A program made the translations under genes and the position numbers. From contig JADJTD010000001.1 of NCBI GenBank assembly GCA_016711345.1, positions 1,550,001 to 1,614,000 of the forward strand: 64,000 nt of DNA, written 5' to 3'. A model generated the notes under the pieces. It made no database searches. It was not told the DNA's origin and worked only from the letters and a program-made list of their open reading frames with translations. Source of the DNA: Chloracidobacterium sp. GTDB lineage: Bacteria > Acidobacteriota > Blastocatellia > Pyrinomonadales > Pyrinomonadaceae. This document shows positions 35,392 to 43,731 of the stretch, piece after piece (position 1 is the stretch's first letter; each line of letters starts with the position of its first letter).

Positions 35392-36804
35392 ATGGACAGA
35401 CGGTCTTTCATTTCCAATCTCGCATACGGTACCGCAGGACTCGCTCTAGCTTGTACAAGTTTCGGTCGCCGCGATATGTTGTTCGCTCAAGAAGCAGCAA
35501 TATCAAAACAAAAAGCTGTCGGATACGGCGAGCTATTTCCAACGGCCGCTAGTAACACGGGCGAAACTTTTCTAAAGTTGCCAAGGGGCTTTGAATACAA
35601 CGTGATCGGTCAACAAGGCTTGTTGCTGGCCGACGGCAGGCCGACACCGACATTGCATGATGGAATGGCAACGTTCAAGATCGGCCGCGAGCTTCGAATT
35701 GTTCGAAATCACGAAGTGTACGGCGGGCAAAAACCTCGTCCGGGTTCGGCAATTGGCACTGGAAATCACTATGACGAAACCGCCGGCGGCGGCACGACAA
35801 CTTTAATAATTGACCCGAAAACCAGGACGATCGTCCGCGATTTTGTAAGTCTTTCCGGAACGCTGATCAACTGCTCAGGCGGAGCTACTCCTTGGGGAAG
35901 CTGGATCTCGTGTGAAGAAACTACGCTCGGACCGACGATCAGAGTAAATAGCAGAGGAACAAATTATGGCGGTTTCTTAAAGCCACACGGATATTGCTTC
36001 GAAGTATTCGCCGCAGCGAATACCAATGCTCCTGCGATCCCGCTAAAGGCGATGGGAAGATTCGAGCATGAGGCAGTCGCCGTTGATCCTCGCTCGGGCG
36101 TCGTTTACATGACCGAAGACTATAAGACCTGTGGATTTTACCGCTTTTTGCCGAAACGGAAAAAGCGGCTTGCTGAGGGCGGCGTTCTGCAAATGCTCGC
36201 AATAAAAGATAAACCTGCATACGACACGCGAACCGGACAAAAGCAAAACGCAATGCTCGATGCAACGTGGGTAACTATCGACCAACCGGATCCGCCGGAA
36301 GCTGACGAAGATACAATTGCCGTTTATAAACAAGGCATTGCAAAAGGTGCTGCGACTTTTACGCGGCTTGAAGGCTGCTGTGCCGATAAACACGGCCGCA
36401 TTTACTTTTCGGCAACGGATGGCGGCGATTCGAAAGGCGGCCAGATATGGATGTATTCGCCGACCGGAAAAGACGCAGGCCGTCTAACACTGTTGTTCGA
36501 ATCAACCGACCGTTCGCTCCTCGATATGCCCGATAATATCTGTTTGCTGCCAAAAACGAAATTGCTTTTTATTTGCGAAGACAGCGGCTACGTCGGTGTC
36601 GGCGGCACGCCTGAGAATATGGTTCGCATCCTGACTCCTGACGGCCGCATCGCCGATTTTGCCCAGAATATTTCCACCGTGCCGCTAGGTGAATTTGCCG
36701 GTGCGACATTCTCGCCGGACGGCAAGACTCTTTTCGTCAACATTCAACAAGTCGGTGCTACGTTTGCGATCTGGGGCGATTTCTCAAAGTTCAGCCTAAA
36801 ATAA
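35392..36804 (+). CDS. PhoX/DUF839-family secreted protein (Tat substrate-like)
   Basis: 470 residues. The N-terminus MDRRSFISNLAYGTAGLALACTS has the twin-arginine pattern RRSF followed by a hydrophobic stretch, as for folded-protein export. The body is the DUF839 beta-propeller: GGGTTTLIIDPKTR, TPWGSWISCEETT, EDYKTCGFYRFLP, GCCADKHGRIYFSATDGG and DMPDNICLLP. PhoX enzymes are calcium/iron alkaline phosphatases of this fold. Many family members have no tested activity, and I cannot confirm all metal ligands by eye. Role inferred: periplasmic phosphoester cleavage or an esterase-like function. Confidence 0.8.
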   Translation: MDRRSFISNLAYGTAGLALACTSFGRRDMLFAQEAAISKQKAVGYGELFPTAASNTGETFLKLPRGFEYNVIGQQGLLLADGRPTPTLHDGMATFKIGRELRIVRNHEVYGGQKPRPGSAIGTGNHYDETAGGGTTTLIIDPKTRTIVRDFVSLSGTLINCSGGATPWGSWISCEETTLGPTIRVNSRGTNYGGFLKPHGYCFEVFAAANTNAPAIPLKAMGRFEHEAVAVDPRSGVVYMTEDYKTCGFYRFLPKRKKRLAEGGVLQMLAIKDKPAYDTRTGQKQNAMLDATWVTIDQPDPPEADEDTIAVYKQGIAKGAATFTRLEGCCADKHGRIYFSATDGGDSKGGQIWMYSPTGKDAGRLTLLFESTDRSLLDMPDNICLLPKTKLLFICEDSGYVGVGGTPENMVRILTPDGRIADFAQNISTVPLGEFAGATFSPDGKTLFVNIQQVGATFAIWGDFSKFSLK

Positions 36805-36833
36805 TATTCCCTTGGTGCGGTTTAATATTCTTT

Positions 36834-36871
36834 GCAACTTTGCGTCTCTGCGTCTTTGCGTTGAGAATATA
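36834..36871 (+). repeat. TTTGCGTCTCTGCG-type short repeat
   Basis: The stretch CTTTGCGTCTCTGCGTCTTT lies in the short gap before the MoxR gene. TTTGCGTCT/CTGCG runs of this kind recur between genes in many environmental bacterial genomes. Only one copy is seen here, without its complementary arm. Confidence 0.5.
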
Positions 36872-36876
36872 TTCTA

Positions 36877-37680
36877 ATGGAACTAGCCGTCGAGAAATAC
36901 AAAGTAGCGAGCGAGCCTTATTATTTGCCGCTCAAAAACGAAGTCGAGCTTTTTGAAGCAGCCTACAAAGCTAAACTGCCCGCGATGCTCAAAGGCCCGA
37001 CCGGTTGCGGCAAGACGCGCTTTGTCGAATACATGGCGCACCGGCTCAACCGCCCGCTCATAACCGTCGCCTGTCACGAGGACCTCTCGTCGACCGATCT
37101 GGTCGGCCGCTTTCTGCTCGAGGGCGAAGAGACAGTCTGGCACGACGGCCCGCTGACGACCGCCGTTCGCCACGGTGCGATCTGCTATCTCGACGAGGTC
37201 GTCGAGGCCCGCAAAGACACGGTCGTTATCATTCATCCACTAACTGATGACCGCCGGCGTTTGCCAATAGAAAAACGCGGCACGGTGATCGAGGCTCCTG
37301 ACGAATTCATGCTCGTCGTTTCTTACAATCCGGGCTACCAATCGATCCTCAAAGACCTGAAACAATCAACGCGGCAGCGTTTCGTCGCGATGGAATTCGA
37401 TTACCCCGACGCTGCCGCCGAGACCGAGATCGTCGCCAAAGAAGGCGGCATCGACGAATCTACCGCCACCGACCTCGTCAAGATCGGCCAAAAGGTCCGC
37501 AACCTCCGCGGCCACGGCCTCGAAGAAGGCGTCTCGACACGCCTCCTCATCTACGCCGCCCAAATGATCGCCCAAGGCATCTCCCCCATCGCCGCCGCCG
37601 AAACCGCGATCTGCTACCCAATAACCGACGACCGCGAACTCCAACGCAGCATCCGCGAGATCGTGACAACGATAATTTAA
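36877..37680 (+). CDS. MoxR/CbbQ-type AAA+ ATPase
   Basis: 267 residues, the CbbQ/NirQ/NorQ length. Walker [18 protein letters not shown] near residue 39, Walker [16 protein letters not shown] near 101, sensor region [10 protein letters not shown] near 147, and the C-terminal CbbQ domain ([21 protein letters not shown]). CbbQ-type ATPases remodel or activate metalloenzymes together with a VWA-domain protein (CbbO/NorD). No VWA partner follows here; the next genes are a small ORF and a nucleotidyltransferase, so it appears to be an orphan. Its 3' half is visibly GC-richer than its neighbours. Confidence 0.9.
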   Translation: MELAVEKYKVASEPYYLPLKNEVELFEAAYKAKLPAMLKGPTGCGKTRFVEYMAHRLNRPLITVACHEDLSSTDLVGRFLLEGEETVWHDGPLTTAVRHGAICYLDEVVEARKDTVVIIHPLTDDRRRLPIEKRGTVIEAPDEFMLVVSYNPGYQSILKDLKQSTRQRFVAMEFDYPDAAAETEIVAKEGGIDESTATDLVKIGQKVRNLRGHGLEEGVSTRLLIYAAQMIAQGISPIAAAETAICYPITDDRELQRSIREIVTTII

Positions 37681-37708
37681 CCTTAAATAGTGATAAAATA
37701 GTGTTGTT

Positions 37709-37945
37709 ATGCAAGAGACTACATCTATTTTCAAAGACGGGCGAACGATAACAACACGGCTTTCAAAGTTCGGTGAGCGACCTGATCGCGAATTTGATAT
37801 ACAGTTCTGGCAAGGGCTGAGTTCGGAAGAGCGAGCGAATGCCGTTTGGGAGATGGTCGTCGATTATTGGGAGATGAAGGGAAAAGAACCGCATGAACTC
37901 AGACTTCAAAGATCTGTTGAGAGCGTTCAGCGAAGAAAATGTTAG
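37709..37945 (+). CDS. Small protein preceding the nucleotidyltransferase
   Basis: 78 residues (MQETTSIFKDGRTITTRLSK...VQRRKC). The middle (DIQFWQGLSSEERANAVWEMVVDYWEMKG) resembles the small accessory proteins often encoded just before nucleotidyltransferase genes. Its last 53 bases overlap the start of the next gene in a different frame, which implies coupled expression. A role as a partner or antitoxin is inferred from this arrangement only. Confidence 0.6.
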   Translation: MQETTSIFKDGRTITTRLSKFGERPDREFDIQFWQGLSSEERANAVWEMVVDYWEMKGKEPHELRLQRSVESVQRRKC

Positions 37946-38357
37946 ATACCTCGTTGTCGGAGGCTATGCTTTTGCTGAGCATGTCGAACCTCGATATACA
38001 AAAGACCTGGACGTTTGGATCGAACGAACAGCAGAGAACGCTGACCGCGTTCTTGCCGCCTTACGCAGTTTTGGTGCGCCGCTCAGAGAGTTGGCGAAAG
38101 ATGACCTAACTTCTCCCGGCACGTTTTACCAGATCGGCCTACCTCCGAGCAGGATAGATATAATCACTCAACTCGAAGAAATGGATTTCGCCGAATGCTG
38201 GAATCGCCGCAAAACCGGGCAGATTGGCGATCTAGCGGTCGAATTCATTTCAGCGCCCGATCTGATGGAAAACAAAGAGCGAACCGGACGGCCGCACGAT
38301 CTTGCAGATCTCGAACACCTTCGACAGGCACAAAAAGAACGTGAGAGCGGCAAGTAA
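37893..38357 (+). CDS. MNT/AbiEii-like nucleotidyltransferase
   Basis: 154 residues. The polymerase-beta fold signature is clear: RYLVVGGYAFAEHVEPRYTKDLDVWI (about residues 18-43, here in two parts VGGYAFAEH and TKDLDVWI with the D-x-D metal pair), then PSRIDIITQLEEMDFAECW (third Asp) and SAPDLMENKERTGRPHDLADLEHL at the C-terminus. Such minimal nucleotidyltransferases often act with a small partner as toxin-antitoxin-like or defence-linked modules, transferring a nucleotide to a tRNA or protein. It is flanked by a small ORF upstream and a truncated HTH gene 2 bases downstream. Confidence 0.85.
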   Translation: MNSDFKDLLRAFSEENVRYLVVGGYAFAEHVEPRYTKDLDVWIERTAENADRVLAALRSFGAPLRELAKDDLTSPGTFYQIGLPPSRIDIITQLEEMDFAECWNRRKTGQIGDLAVEFISAPDLMENKERTGRPHDLADLEHLRQAQKERESGK

Positions 38358-38358
38358 T

Positions 38359-38676
38359 ATGGACGTATACGCAGAGTCGAGCGGCCTTATAGGTGTCGGT
38401 GCAGAATCTTTTGTGCCGCAGACCGTGCATTCGTGGCTCAATTATCAGATCGGCAGCATCAAGCCCTTTCAGATCGAAACGCTCTGCACGGCTCTCAACT
38501 GCACGCCAAACGACCTTTTCGAATGGCGCGAGGACAACAAAACCGTCATCCCCGAAGGCCACGCCCTCCGCTCGCTAAAAAAATCAAACAATCACCTCGC
38601 CCTCCGCGACATCCCGGCAGATAAGCTGGAAAAGCTGGGCGAGATGCTTGCGCAGTTAGGTGATGAACATGAGTAA
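38359..38676 (+). CDS. Cro/C1-type HTH protein, N-terminus degenerate
   Basis: 105 residues from ATG 38359. The part from residue 18 on (ESFVPQTVHSWLNYQ, FQIETLCTALNCTPNDLFEW, EGHALRSLKK) matches small XRE-like regulators of the type that end CTPNDLLEW plus a short tail. The expected N-terminal helix (R-G-I-x-K-P-Y-x-F-L) is replaced by unrelated residues, and no other frame supplies it. The gene may be a 5'-truncated regulator or a divergent, still functional one. It follows the nucleotidyltransferase by one base and overlaps the next gene slightly, so it is probably in the same transcript. Confidence 0.6.
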   Translation: MDVYAESSGLIGVGAESFVPQTVHSWLNYQIGSIKPFQIETLCTALNCTPNDLFEWREDNKTVIPEGHALRSLKKSNNHLALRDIPADKLEKLGEMLAQLGDEHE

Positions 38677-39385
38677 GATTGTAATCATTGCCGTTTTGTT
38701 CTCCTTGCTGATTTCTTGTAGTAAACCACCCTATCCCAAAGCCTGGTTCGAGCCGGTCAATGATCCAAACAAGCCCGACTGGGAAATACTACCGCAGGAG
38801 GCGAAGCGGGGTGAGGTTATTTTGTCGAAACGGAATGAGCTTGGCATCTTGTCGAACTTTGCGGCGACGCCGTTTGAGCTGGACGGCAAGCGGTACGCTA
38901 GCGTCGAGGGCTTTTGGCAGATGATGCTTTATCCCGAAACTGAACCGTGTCCTGATTGTCCGATCGATCCGCGGCTTAAAGAAGGTGTGGAGTGGAAATA
39001 CGCTCGCGAACAGGTCTCACAGATGACAGGCTTCGAAGCCAAGCAAGCCGGAACGCTCGCCGAGGAGAACATGAAAAAACTCGGCATTGACTGGTGTACT
39101 TATAGCGTGAATGGCATTGATACATTCGACATTGACGGGAAAGGAAGATTTCCTTATCGTTCGGCAACGCCTGGCACTCATTACGCCCTTATCGTCGCCG
39201 CAATGCGAGCCAAGCTCAACCAAAACCCCGAAGTAAAAAGCATCCTTCTTGCCACTGGAGACTTGAGATTAAGACCGGATCATTACGGGGAACCCGCTCC
39301 GCCGCCTGAATGGTATTACTGCGATATATGGATGCAGTTGCGCAACGAATTGCGGCCACAATCGGATACTTATTCAATCTTCTAG
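38669..39385 (+). CDS. NADAR-domain-like lipoprotein
   Basis: Start ATG 38669 after AGGTGATGA (238 residues); an in-frame ATG lies 9 bases upstream. Lipoprotein signal MSKIVIIAVLFSLLISCSK with the lipobox LISC. The mature part carries the NADAR pattern: LGILSNFAATPFELDGKRYASVEGFWQ near residue 55, a long insert with CPDCPID, GTHYALIVAAMRAKLNQNPEVKSILLATGD near 170-200, and YYCDIWMQLRNELR at the end. NADAR enzymes are N-glycosidases that act on riboflavin-pathway intermediates or on ADP-ribosylated guanine. They are normally cytoplasmic; a lipid anchor here is unusual. Assignment by motif memory. Confidence 0.62.
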   Translation: MSKIVIIAVLFSLLISCSKPPYPKAWFEPVNDPNKPDWEILPQEAKRGEVILSKRNELGILSNFAATPFELDGKRYASVEGFWQMMLYPETEPCPDCPIDPRLKEGVEWKYAREQVSQMTGFEAKQAGTLAEENMKKLGIDWCTYSVNGIDTFDIDGKGRFPYRSATPGTHYALIVAAMRAKLNQNPEVKSILLATGDLRLRPDHYGEPAPPPEWYYCDIWMQLRNELRPQSDTYSIF

Positions 39386-39391
39386 CCAGAA

Positions 39392-39430
39392 TTAACACTC
39401 ATTTAACATCCAATTCATCAATCGTTAACA
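39392..39430 (+). promoter_or_regulatory. Pho-box-like array of four 11-bp-phased repeats
   Basis: TTAACA at 39392, TTAACA at 39403, TTCATC at 39414 and TTAACA at 39425: four units at exact 11-base spacing, three of them perfect. PhoB/PhoP/SphR-type response regulators bind TTAA-cored direct repeats with this phase, so it is a good candidate operator about 135 bases upstream of the receptor gene. The sequence shows the phasing directly; the regulator is inferred. Confidence 0.55.
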
Positions 39431-39564
39431 TCGCGGCTTCATTCTGATTCTTGCAAGCCAAGAATTTAAATATATTTTTCCTAAAAACAGACTGGAAACA
39501 GGCGATAGCTGCATTAGACACTACGTCCTTTCGGTCTTTATAGGTTTTCAAAAAAGGAGTCACG

Positions 39565-42500
39565 ATGAAAATTCACGATTTCGCAAAGACGATCTCAGCT
39601 ATTCTTCTACTTTTATTTTGTTTATTTATTGATTCACACGCGCAGGTGGCGGGCGGCTTGACCGGCGTTGTCAAAGATCCGAACGGAGCTGTTGTACAGG
39701 GAGCTTCCGTTATTGTAAAAAACAGCGGCACGAACCTCACACGCAACGCCGTGACGAACGACGAAGGCAGATGGACGGTGACAAATTTACCAAGCGGCAC
39801 ATATTCCGTTTCGTACGAAAAAGACGGATTCAAAAAGGCGGTCAACGCGAGTGTCGATGTCGAGGCATCTGTTACCAGATCGATTGATGTGAATCTCGAT
39901 ATAGGCGTTTCGGATGTGTATGTTGATGTTTCAGCCGATCAGCCGCTCGTTCAAACGGAATCGGCCGCAGTATCGCGTCAGATCACGGGTGAACAGTTGA
40001 CCAAGCTGCCGACCTCGACGCGAAGCTTTACGGGATTGCTCGGGTCGGAATCGGGCGTTTCGTCAGAACTTTCGCCGGTTGGTGTGAACGGCAACGGTAA
40101 TATTTCGCCATCCGTAAACGGAACTCGCACGACTTCGACAAGTTTGTCTTTCAACGGCGTGGACGCGACCAACATTACCAGTAACGAAGGTTCGCTCGCC
40201 GATAACATCTCGCCTGCACCCGAAACGCTGCAGGAGGTAAAGCTGCAGACATCGCTTTACGACGCATCGACGGGCCGCAGCGGCGGCGGCAATTTCCAGC
40301 TTGTAACAAAGGCCGGCGGCAACCAATTCAGCGGCTCGGCATATTATTATCTCCAAAACAACAAATTTAACTCGAACGAGTTTTTCCTGAAAGAAAGCGG
40401 AAACGAAAAGCCGAGAGCTGACCGCGTCGAAACCGGATTTACACTCGGCGGCCCTATCGTTAAGGACAAAGCCTTCTTCTTTGCGGGATATCAGTACACC
40501 GATGCAAATACCGGTTTGGTTCCTACGGCAAGGACACGAACAGTGCTTCCTATGGCACTTAGCGTGCTGGGAAATGACCGTTCAAAAGCGGCTATCGCTG
40601 CGGCATTCAATCAGTTTAGCGGCTGCACGGTTGGCACGACCTGCCTGCTTCCGACTGACATCAGCGATCATGCTTTCCGCATTTTCAACCTGCAAAACCC
40701 TGTTACCGGCGGCTTCTACTTGCCTAGCATCACAAATTTCCGATCACTCGGCATCGTAGATCAGACTGGAACGGGCAGCTATCAATTCGGCAGTTTTCCG
40801 GGGATAACAACGCGGACGCTGCAAAGAAACAACCAGCTGGCTGAGGTGATCAGTGTTGAACCTTCGCTGTTTACACAGCACCAGTTTACCGGGCGCGTCG
40901 ATACGCAACTTAGTGCAAAAAATACTCTGAGCGGAACACTTTTCTGGGCCAACTTTCCGGGGCTCGATTCATTTCCCGACCCGAACAGCCTTGCTTCGCC
41001 GACGACGCTTAGACGTGATGATCGCAACCGAACCTTATCTATAGGCGATACACATATATTCTCGCCGAACTTGATCAACGAGGTTCGCTTTGGATATTTC
41101 TCGCTAGACAACACACGTTCGCTCACCGAAGATTTTTCGACCGGTGATTTTACGAACGAATTTGTCGGCGTAAACAATCCAGCATCCACATTCGATAACA
41201 GTATTTCAACCACGCGCTTAGGACATTACATCGGCCGTAACAATCTTGCCAACTTCTCGTTTGGCGGTCCAAACGATTCGTTTAACAAGCGAAAGCAAGT
41301 GACTTACAGCATCGGCAACAATGTTAACTGGATCACAGGCAATCACAACATCAAATTTGGAGGCGAGTACAAACGGCACCAATACCAAACGAGCTTGCCT
41401 GAAGAGCAGGCCACCGAGTTTGAAAAATTTGATTCATTCACACAATTGCTTACGGGTAATGCAACCGAAGCCGATACGCAATACGGTATTACGGAAAAGA
41501 GTTTTCAGTTTAGGGACTACGGATTCTATATTGCGGACAGTTGGAAGGTCAGCCGGAAACTGAGCTTAAATCTTGGCCTCCGCTATGAGCTGTTTATGTG
41601 GCCTGAGGAAAAAGATGGCCGTATCGGAAACTTTGATCTTGCACCTTTTCTATCATGCTTTGATAAAACGGGTGGTACAAATGCCCTATGCGACAACCCG
41701 ACTGCTGGATTTATCGTGCCCAATAACGTGCGCGACACTGGCATCTCCATCGTTGATTCTGCGATCGCGACGACACAAAGGTCCTCTAATAAACACACGC
41801 TGAACGGCCAGGACATGAACAACTTTGCACCGCGGCTTGGCTTCGCTTATTCGGTCAACGACAAAATGGTAGTTCGCGGCGGCTGGGGAATATTCTACGA
41901 CCGTCCGTCAGCGGCGTTTATCAATACAGTATTCTCAAACTATCCGTTCCTGCGAGAGGTCGAGATCACAGTACCAAGCGGCAACGTCTCGATCCCAACC
42001 GCTTTTTCAGGTGTTCCCACGAACATACCGTTAAACGAGTGGCTGCCTTTCCGCATCGTCAGAGCTTCCGGGGCGAACGGAGCCTATCAAATTCGCGACA
42101 ACACGCCGGTGTTTGTCGATTCGCGTGGCAATCCTCAGGGAGCCTCTTGTGTTCCATCGACGGGAGTAGGCTGCACACGCGGCAACATCGCCGAAACATT
42201 TGAGTTTCGCGCAGTTGACCGTGACCTAAAGACACCTTACATCCATCAATGGAATTTTGGTGTTCAATATGAGCTTGCTAAAAATCTAATGTTCGAAGCA
42301 CGCTATGTCGGAACAAAAGGCAAAAATCTGCTTATAGCGAAGGCGTTGAATCAAGGCTTTGACCTGAACGACCCCAATACGCCGGATCATATCTATGAAC
42401 GATTCAATCAGGCATACGTTGCCGCTGGTTCGCCTAACGGTGCTCTCAATGCTGGATCGACAGCACGGGAACGAGGAACGGGACGAGCATTCGGATTCCT

Positions 42501-43413
42501 GAATACCGTAACGGGCAATCCGACCGATCTGAATCTTTCGTCCGCAAACGGAACATACATCAACTTCGAAGCACGCGTTCCGATCCTTGGATTCAACGTT
42601 CCTGAAGCTCTGCTGTTGCAGTCGAAAGGAAACTCGGATTATCACGGCGGACAGTTCAGTCTTACCAAGCGTCTTTCGAAGGGCCTGCAGTTCAATGTCG
42701 CGTACACTTTTTCCAAGTCGATCGATATTATGTCGAGCGATCCGGGCAGCACGGCAGGCAGCGGCAAACCTGACGTTCCAAATAGCGGATTCATTGCTCA
42801 GGGCGATTCAAGAAATCTCGAAGGCAACCGTGCCCTTTCCGATTTTGACCGCACACATCGTTTTAGCACGAACTTTGCGTGGGAGATACCGACGGGCGAT
42901 TCTGACAACCGCTTTATAAAAGGCTGGTCAGTTTCGGGATTTGTTCAGGCGCAATCGGGTTCGCCGTTCACGGTTTTCGCGTCCGAGCCTGAGATCGGCA
43001 ACGTAAGCCAGCTTAACGACCTCGCTCGCGGTTCGGGCGGCATTTATCGCCTCGGTTTTGGCCGTCCAAACCTTACCTGCTCCGCTGCGGATGCGGTTTC
43101 AAGCGCAAGCCCCGGCAATTTGACGGTGATCAACCGAAGCTGCTTTAGTTCCCCACAGGGCGGCTTCGGCAACCTCGGACGCAATACGTTTCGTGGCTCG
43201 GTGCAAAAGCGTTTCGACCTTAGTTTTGTAAAGAACACCCGAATAAACGAACGAATGAGCTTTGAGCTTGGCTTCGATATCTTCAATGTTTTTAACACGG
43301 TAAACTATGCCAACCCGAACAGCGATCTGCAGGACTCAGTAGATTTTGGCGTGGTAACAAATACCGTCGGCGGACCTCGAGTTGGACAGTTCCGAGCTAA
43401 GTTTCGGTTTTAG
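39565..43413 (+). CDS. Oar-like TonB-dependent receptor (large)
   Basis: 1282 residues, AAGGAG about 8 bases before the ATG. Signal peptide MKIHDFAKTISAILLLLFCLFIDSHAQ. Carboxypeptidase-regulatory domain (GGLTGVVKDPNGAVVQGASV to GTYSVSYEKDGFK), plug (ITGEQLTKLPTSTRSFTGLL; GNFQLVTKAGGNQFSGSAYY), and a long barrel ending VGQFRAKFRF, with phenylalanine at the very end as required for outer-membrane insertion. Cysteine pairs in barrel loops (FSGCTVGTTCLLP, SCVPSTGVGC) may be disulfides. Same class as the receptor at 10975. The phased upstream repeats suggest phosphate or other two-component control; the ligand is unknown. Confidence 0.94.
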   Translation: MKIHDFAKTISAILLLLFCLFIDSHAQVAGGLTGVVKDPNGAVVQGASVIVKNSGTNLTRNAVTNDEGRWTVTNLPSGTYSVSYEKDGFKKAVNASVDVEASVTRSIDVNLDIGVSDVYVDVSADQPLVQTESAAVSRQITGEQLTKLPTSTRSFTGLLGSESGVSSELSPVGVNGNGNISPSVNGTRTTSTSLSFNGVDATNITSNEGSLADNISPAPETLQEVKLQTSLYDASTGRSGGGNFQLVTKAGGNQFSGSAYYYLQNNKFNSNEFFLKESGNEKPRADRVETGFTLGGPIVKDKAFFFAGYQYTDANTGLVPTARTRTVLPMALSVLGNDRSKAAIAAAFNQFSGCTVGTTCLLPTDISDHAFRIFNLQNPVTGGFYLPSITNFRSLGIVDQTGTGSYQFGSFPGITTRTLQRNNQLAEVISVEPSLFTQHQFTGRVDTQLSAKNTLSGTLFWANFPGLDSFPDPNSLASPTTLRRDDRNRTLSIGDTHIFSPNLINEVRFGYFSLDNTRSLTEDFSTGDFTNEFVGVNNPASTFDNSISTTRLGHYIGRNNLANFSFGGPNDSFNKRKQVTYSIGNNVNWITGNHNIKFGGEYKRHQYQTSLPEEQATEFEKFDSFTQLLTGNATEADTQYGITEKSFQFRDYGFYIADSWKVSRKLSLNLGLRYELFMWPEEKDGRIGNFDLAPFLSCFDKTGGTNALCDNPTAGFIVPNNVRDTGISIVDSAIATTQRSSNKHTLNGQDMNNFAPRLGFAYSVNDKMVVRGGWGIFYDRPSAAFINTVFSNYPFLREVEITVPSGNVSIPTAFSGVPTNIPLNEWLPFRIVRASGANGAYQIRDNTPVFVDSRGNPQGASCVPSTGVGCTRGNIAETFEFRAVDRDLKTPYIHQWNFGVQYELAKNLMFEARYVGTKGKNLLIAKALNQGFDLNDPNTPDHIYERFNQAYVAAGSPNGALNAGSTARERGTGRAFGFLNTVTGNPTDLNLSSANGTYINFEARVPILGFNVPEALLLQSKGNSDYHGGQFSLTKRLSKGLQFNVAYTFSKSIDIMSSDPGSTAGSGKPDVPNSGFIAQGDSRNLEGNRALSDFDRTHRFSTNFAWEIPTGDSDNRFIKGWSVSGFVQAQSGSPFTVFASEPEIGNVSQLNDLARGSGGIYRLGFGRPNLTCSAADAVSSASPGNLTVINRSCFSSPQGGFGNLGRNTFRGSVQKRFDLSFVKNTRINERMSFELGFDIFNVFNTVNYANPNSDLQDSVDFGVVTNTVGGPRVGQFRAKFRF

Positions 43414-43431
43414 TTTCGCAGACAAACAATT

Positions 43432-43470
43432 GGAAAAGAAAAAGGCTCGTTTTGAGCCTTTTTCTTTTCC
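43432..43470 (+). terminator. Perfect 17-bp terminator of the receptor gene
   Basis: GGAAAAGAAAAAGGCTC (43432-43448) and its exact complement (43454-43470) around GTTTT. The T-rich right arm provides the terminator tail. Confidence 0.9.
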
Positions 43471-43577
43471 TGTCATGCATTTCGGTCAAAGCATAAGGCG
43501 ATGCGCGTGCCGACCATTCCGACCATTCCGCCAAGGCCGCCGGGATTGGACATTCGTTTGGAAAAAGTGGAGATTTT

Positions 43578-43654
43578 TGGTGGCTTTTTGGGGTTCAAAT
43601 ATGGCTTTTTTGGGGGTCTCCGATGGCTTTTTGGGGTCGAAAGGTGGCATTTTC
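43578..43654 (+). repeat. Dispersed repeat element, copy B (short)
   Basis: Only the unit region of the element is present: three units of GATGGCTTTTTGGGG type (TGGC at 43581, 43602 and 43624; spacing 21 and 22), with GGTCTCCGATGGC identical to copy A. It continues AAAGGTGGCATTTTCTG, comparable with AAGATGGCGCTTTCTG in copy A. The flanking GC-rich and right-hand parts are absent or unrecognisable. Confidence 0.8.
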
Positions 43655-43679
43655 TGTAAAAAACCAACTTTTGAGCCAC

Positions 43680-43712
43680 AAAAAAAGACTCATAACGAGC
43701 CTTTTTCTGTTT
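43680..43712 (-). terminator. Terminator of the cohesin/dockerin protease gene
   Basis: On the minus strand AAAAAGGCTCGTTATGAGTC is followed by TTTTTTTGTGG; the stem has one mismatch. It lies about 20 bases beyond the protease stop codon. Its core is nearly the same as the receptor terminator 220 bases away. Confidence 0.7.
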
Positions 43713-43731
43713 AGTTTGTTAGGTTTAGCAC

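Larger units (their letters stand above)
43414..43731. other. Convergent intergenic region with repeat element copy B
   Basis: About 318 bases between the receptor (plus) and the protease (minus). It contains a perfect terminator for each gene (43432-43470 and 43680-43712), whose cores are alike (AAGGCTC...GAGCC and the complement of GACTC...GAGCC), and between them the short copy of the dispersed element. No gene is credible here. Confidence 0.75.
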
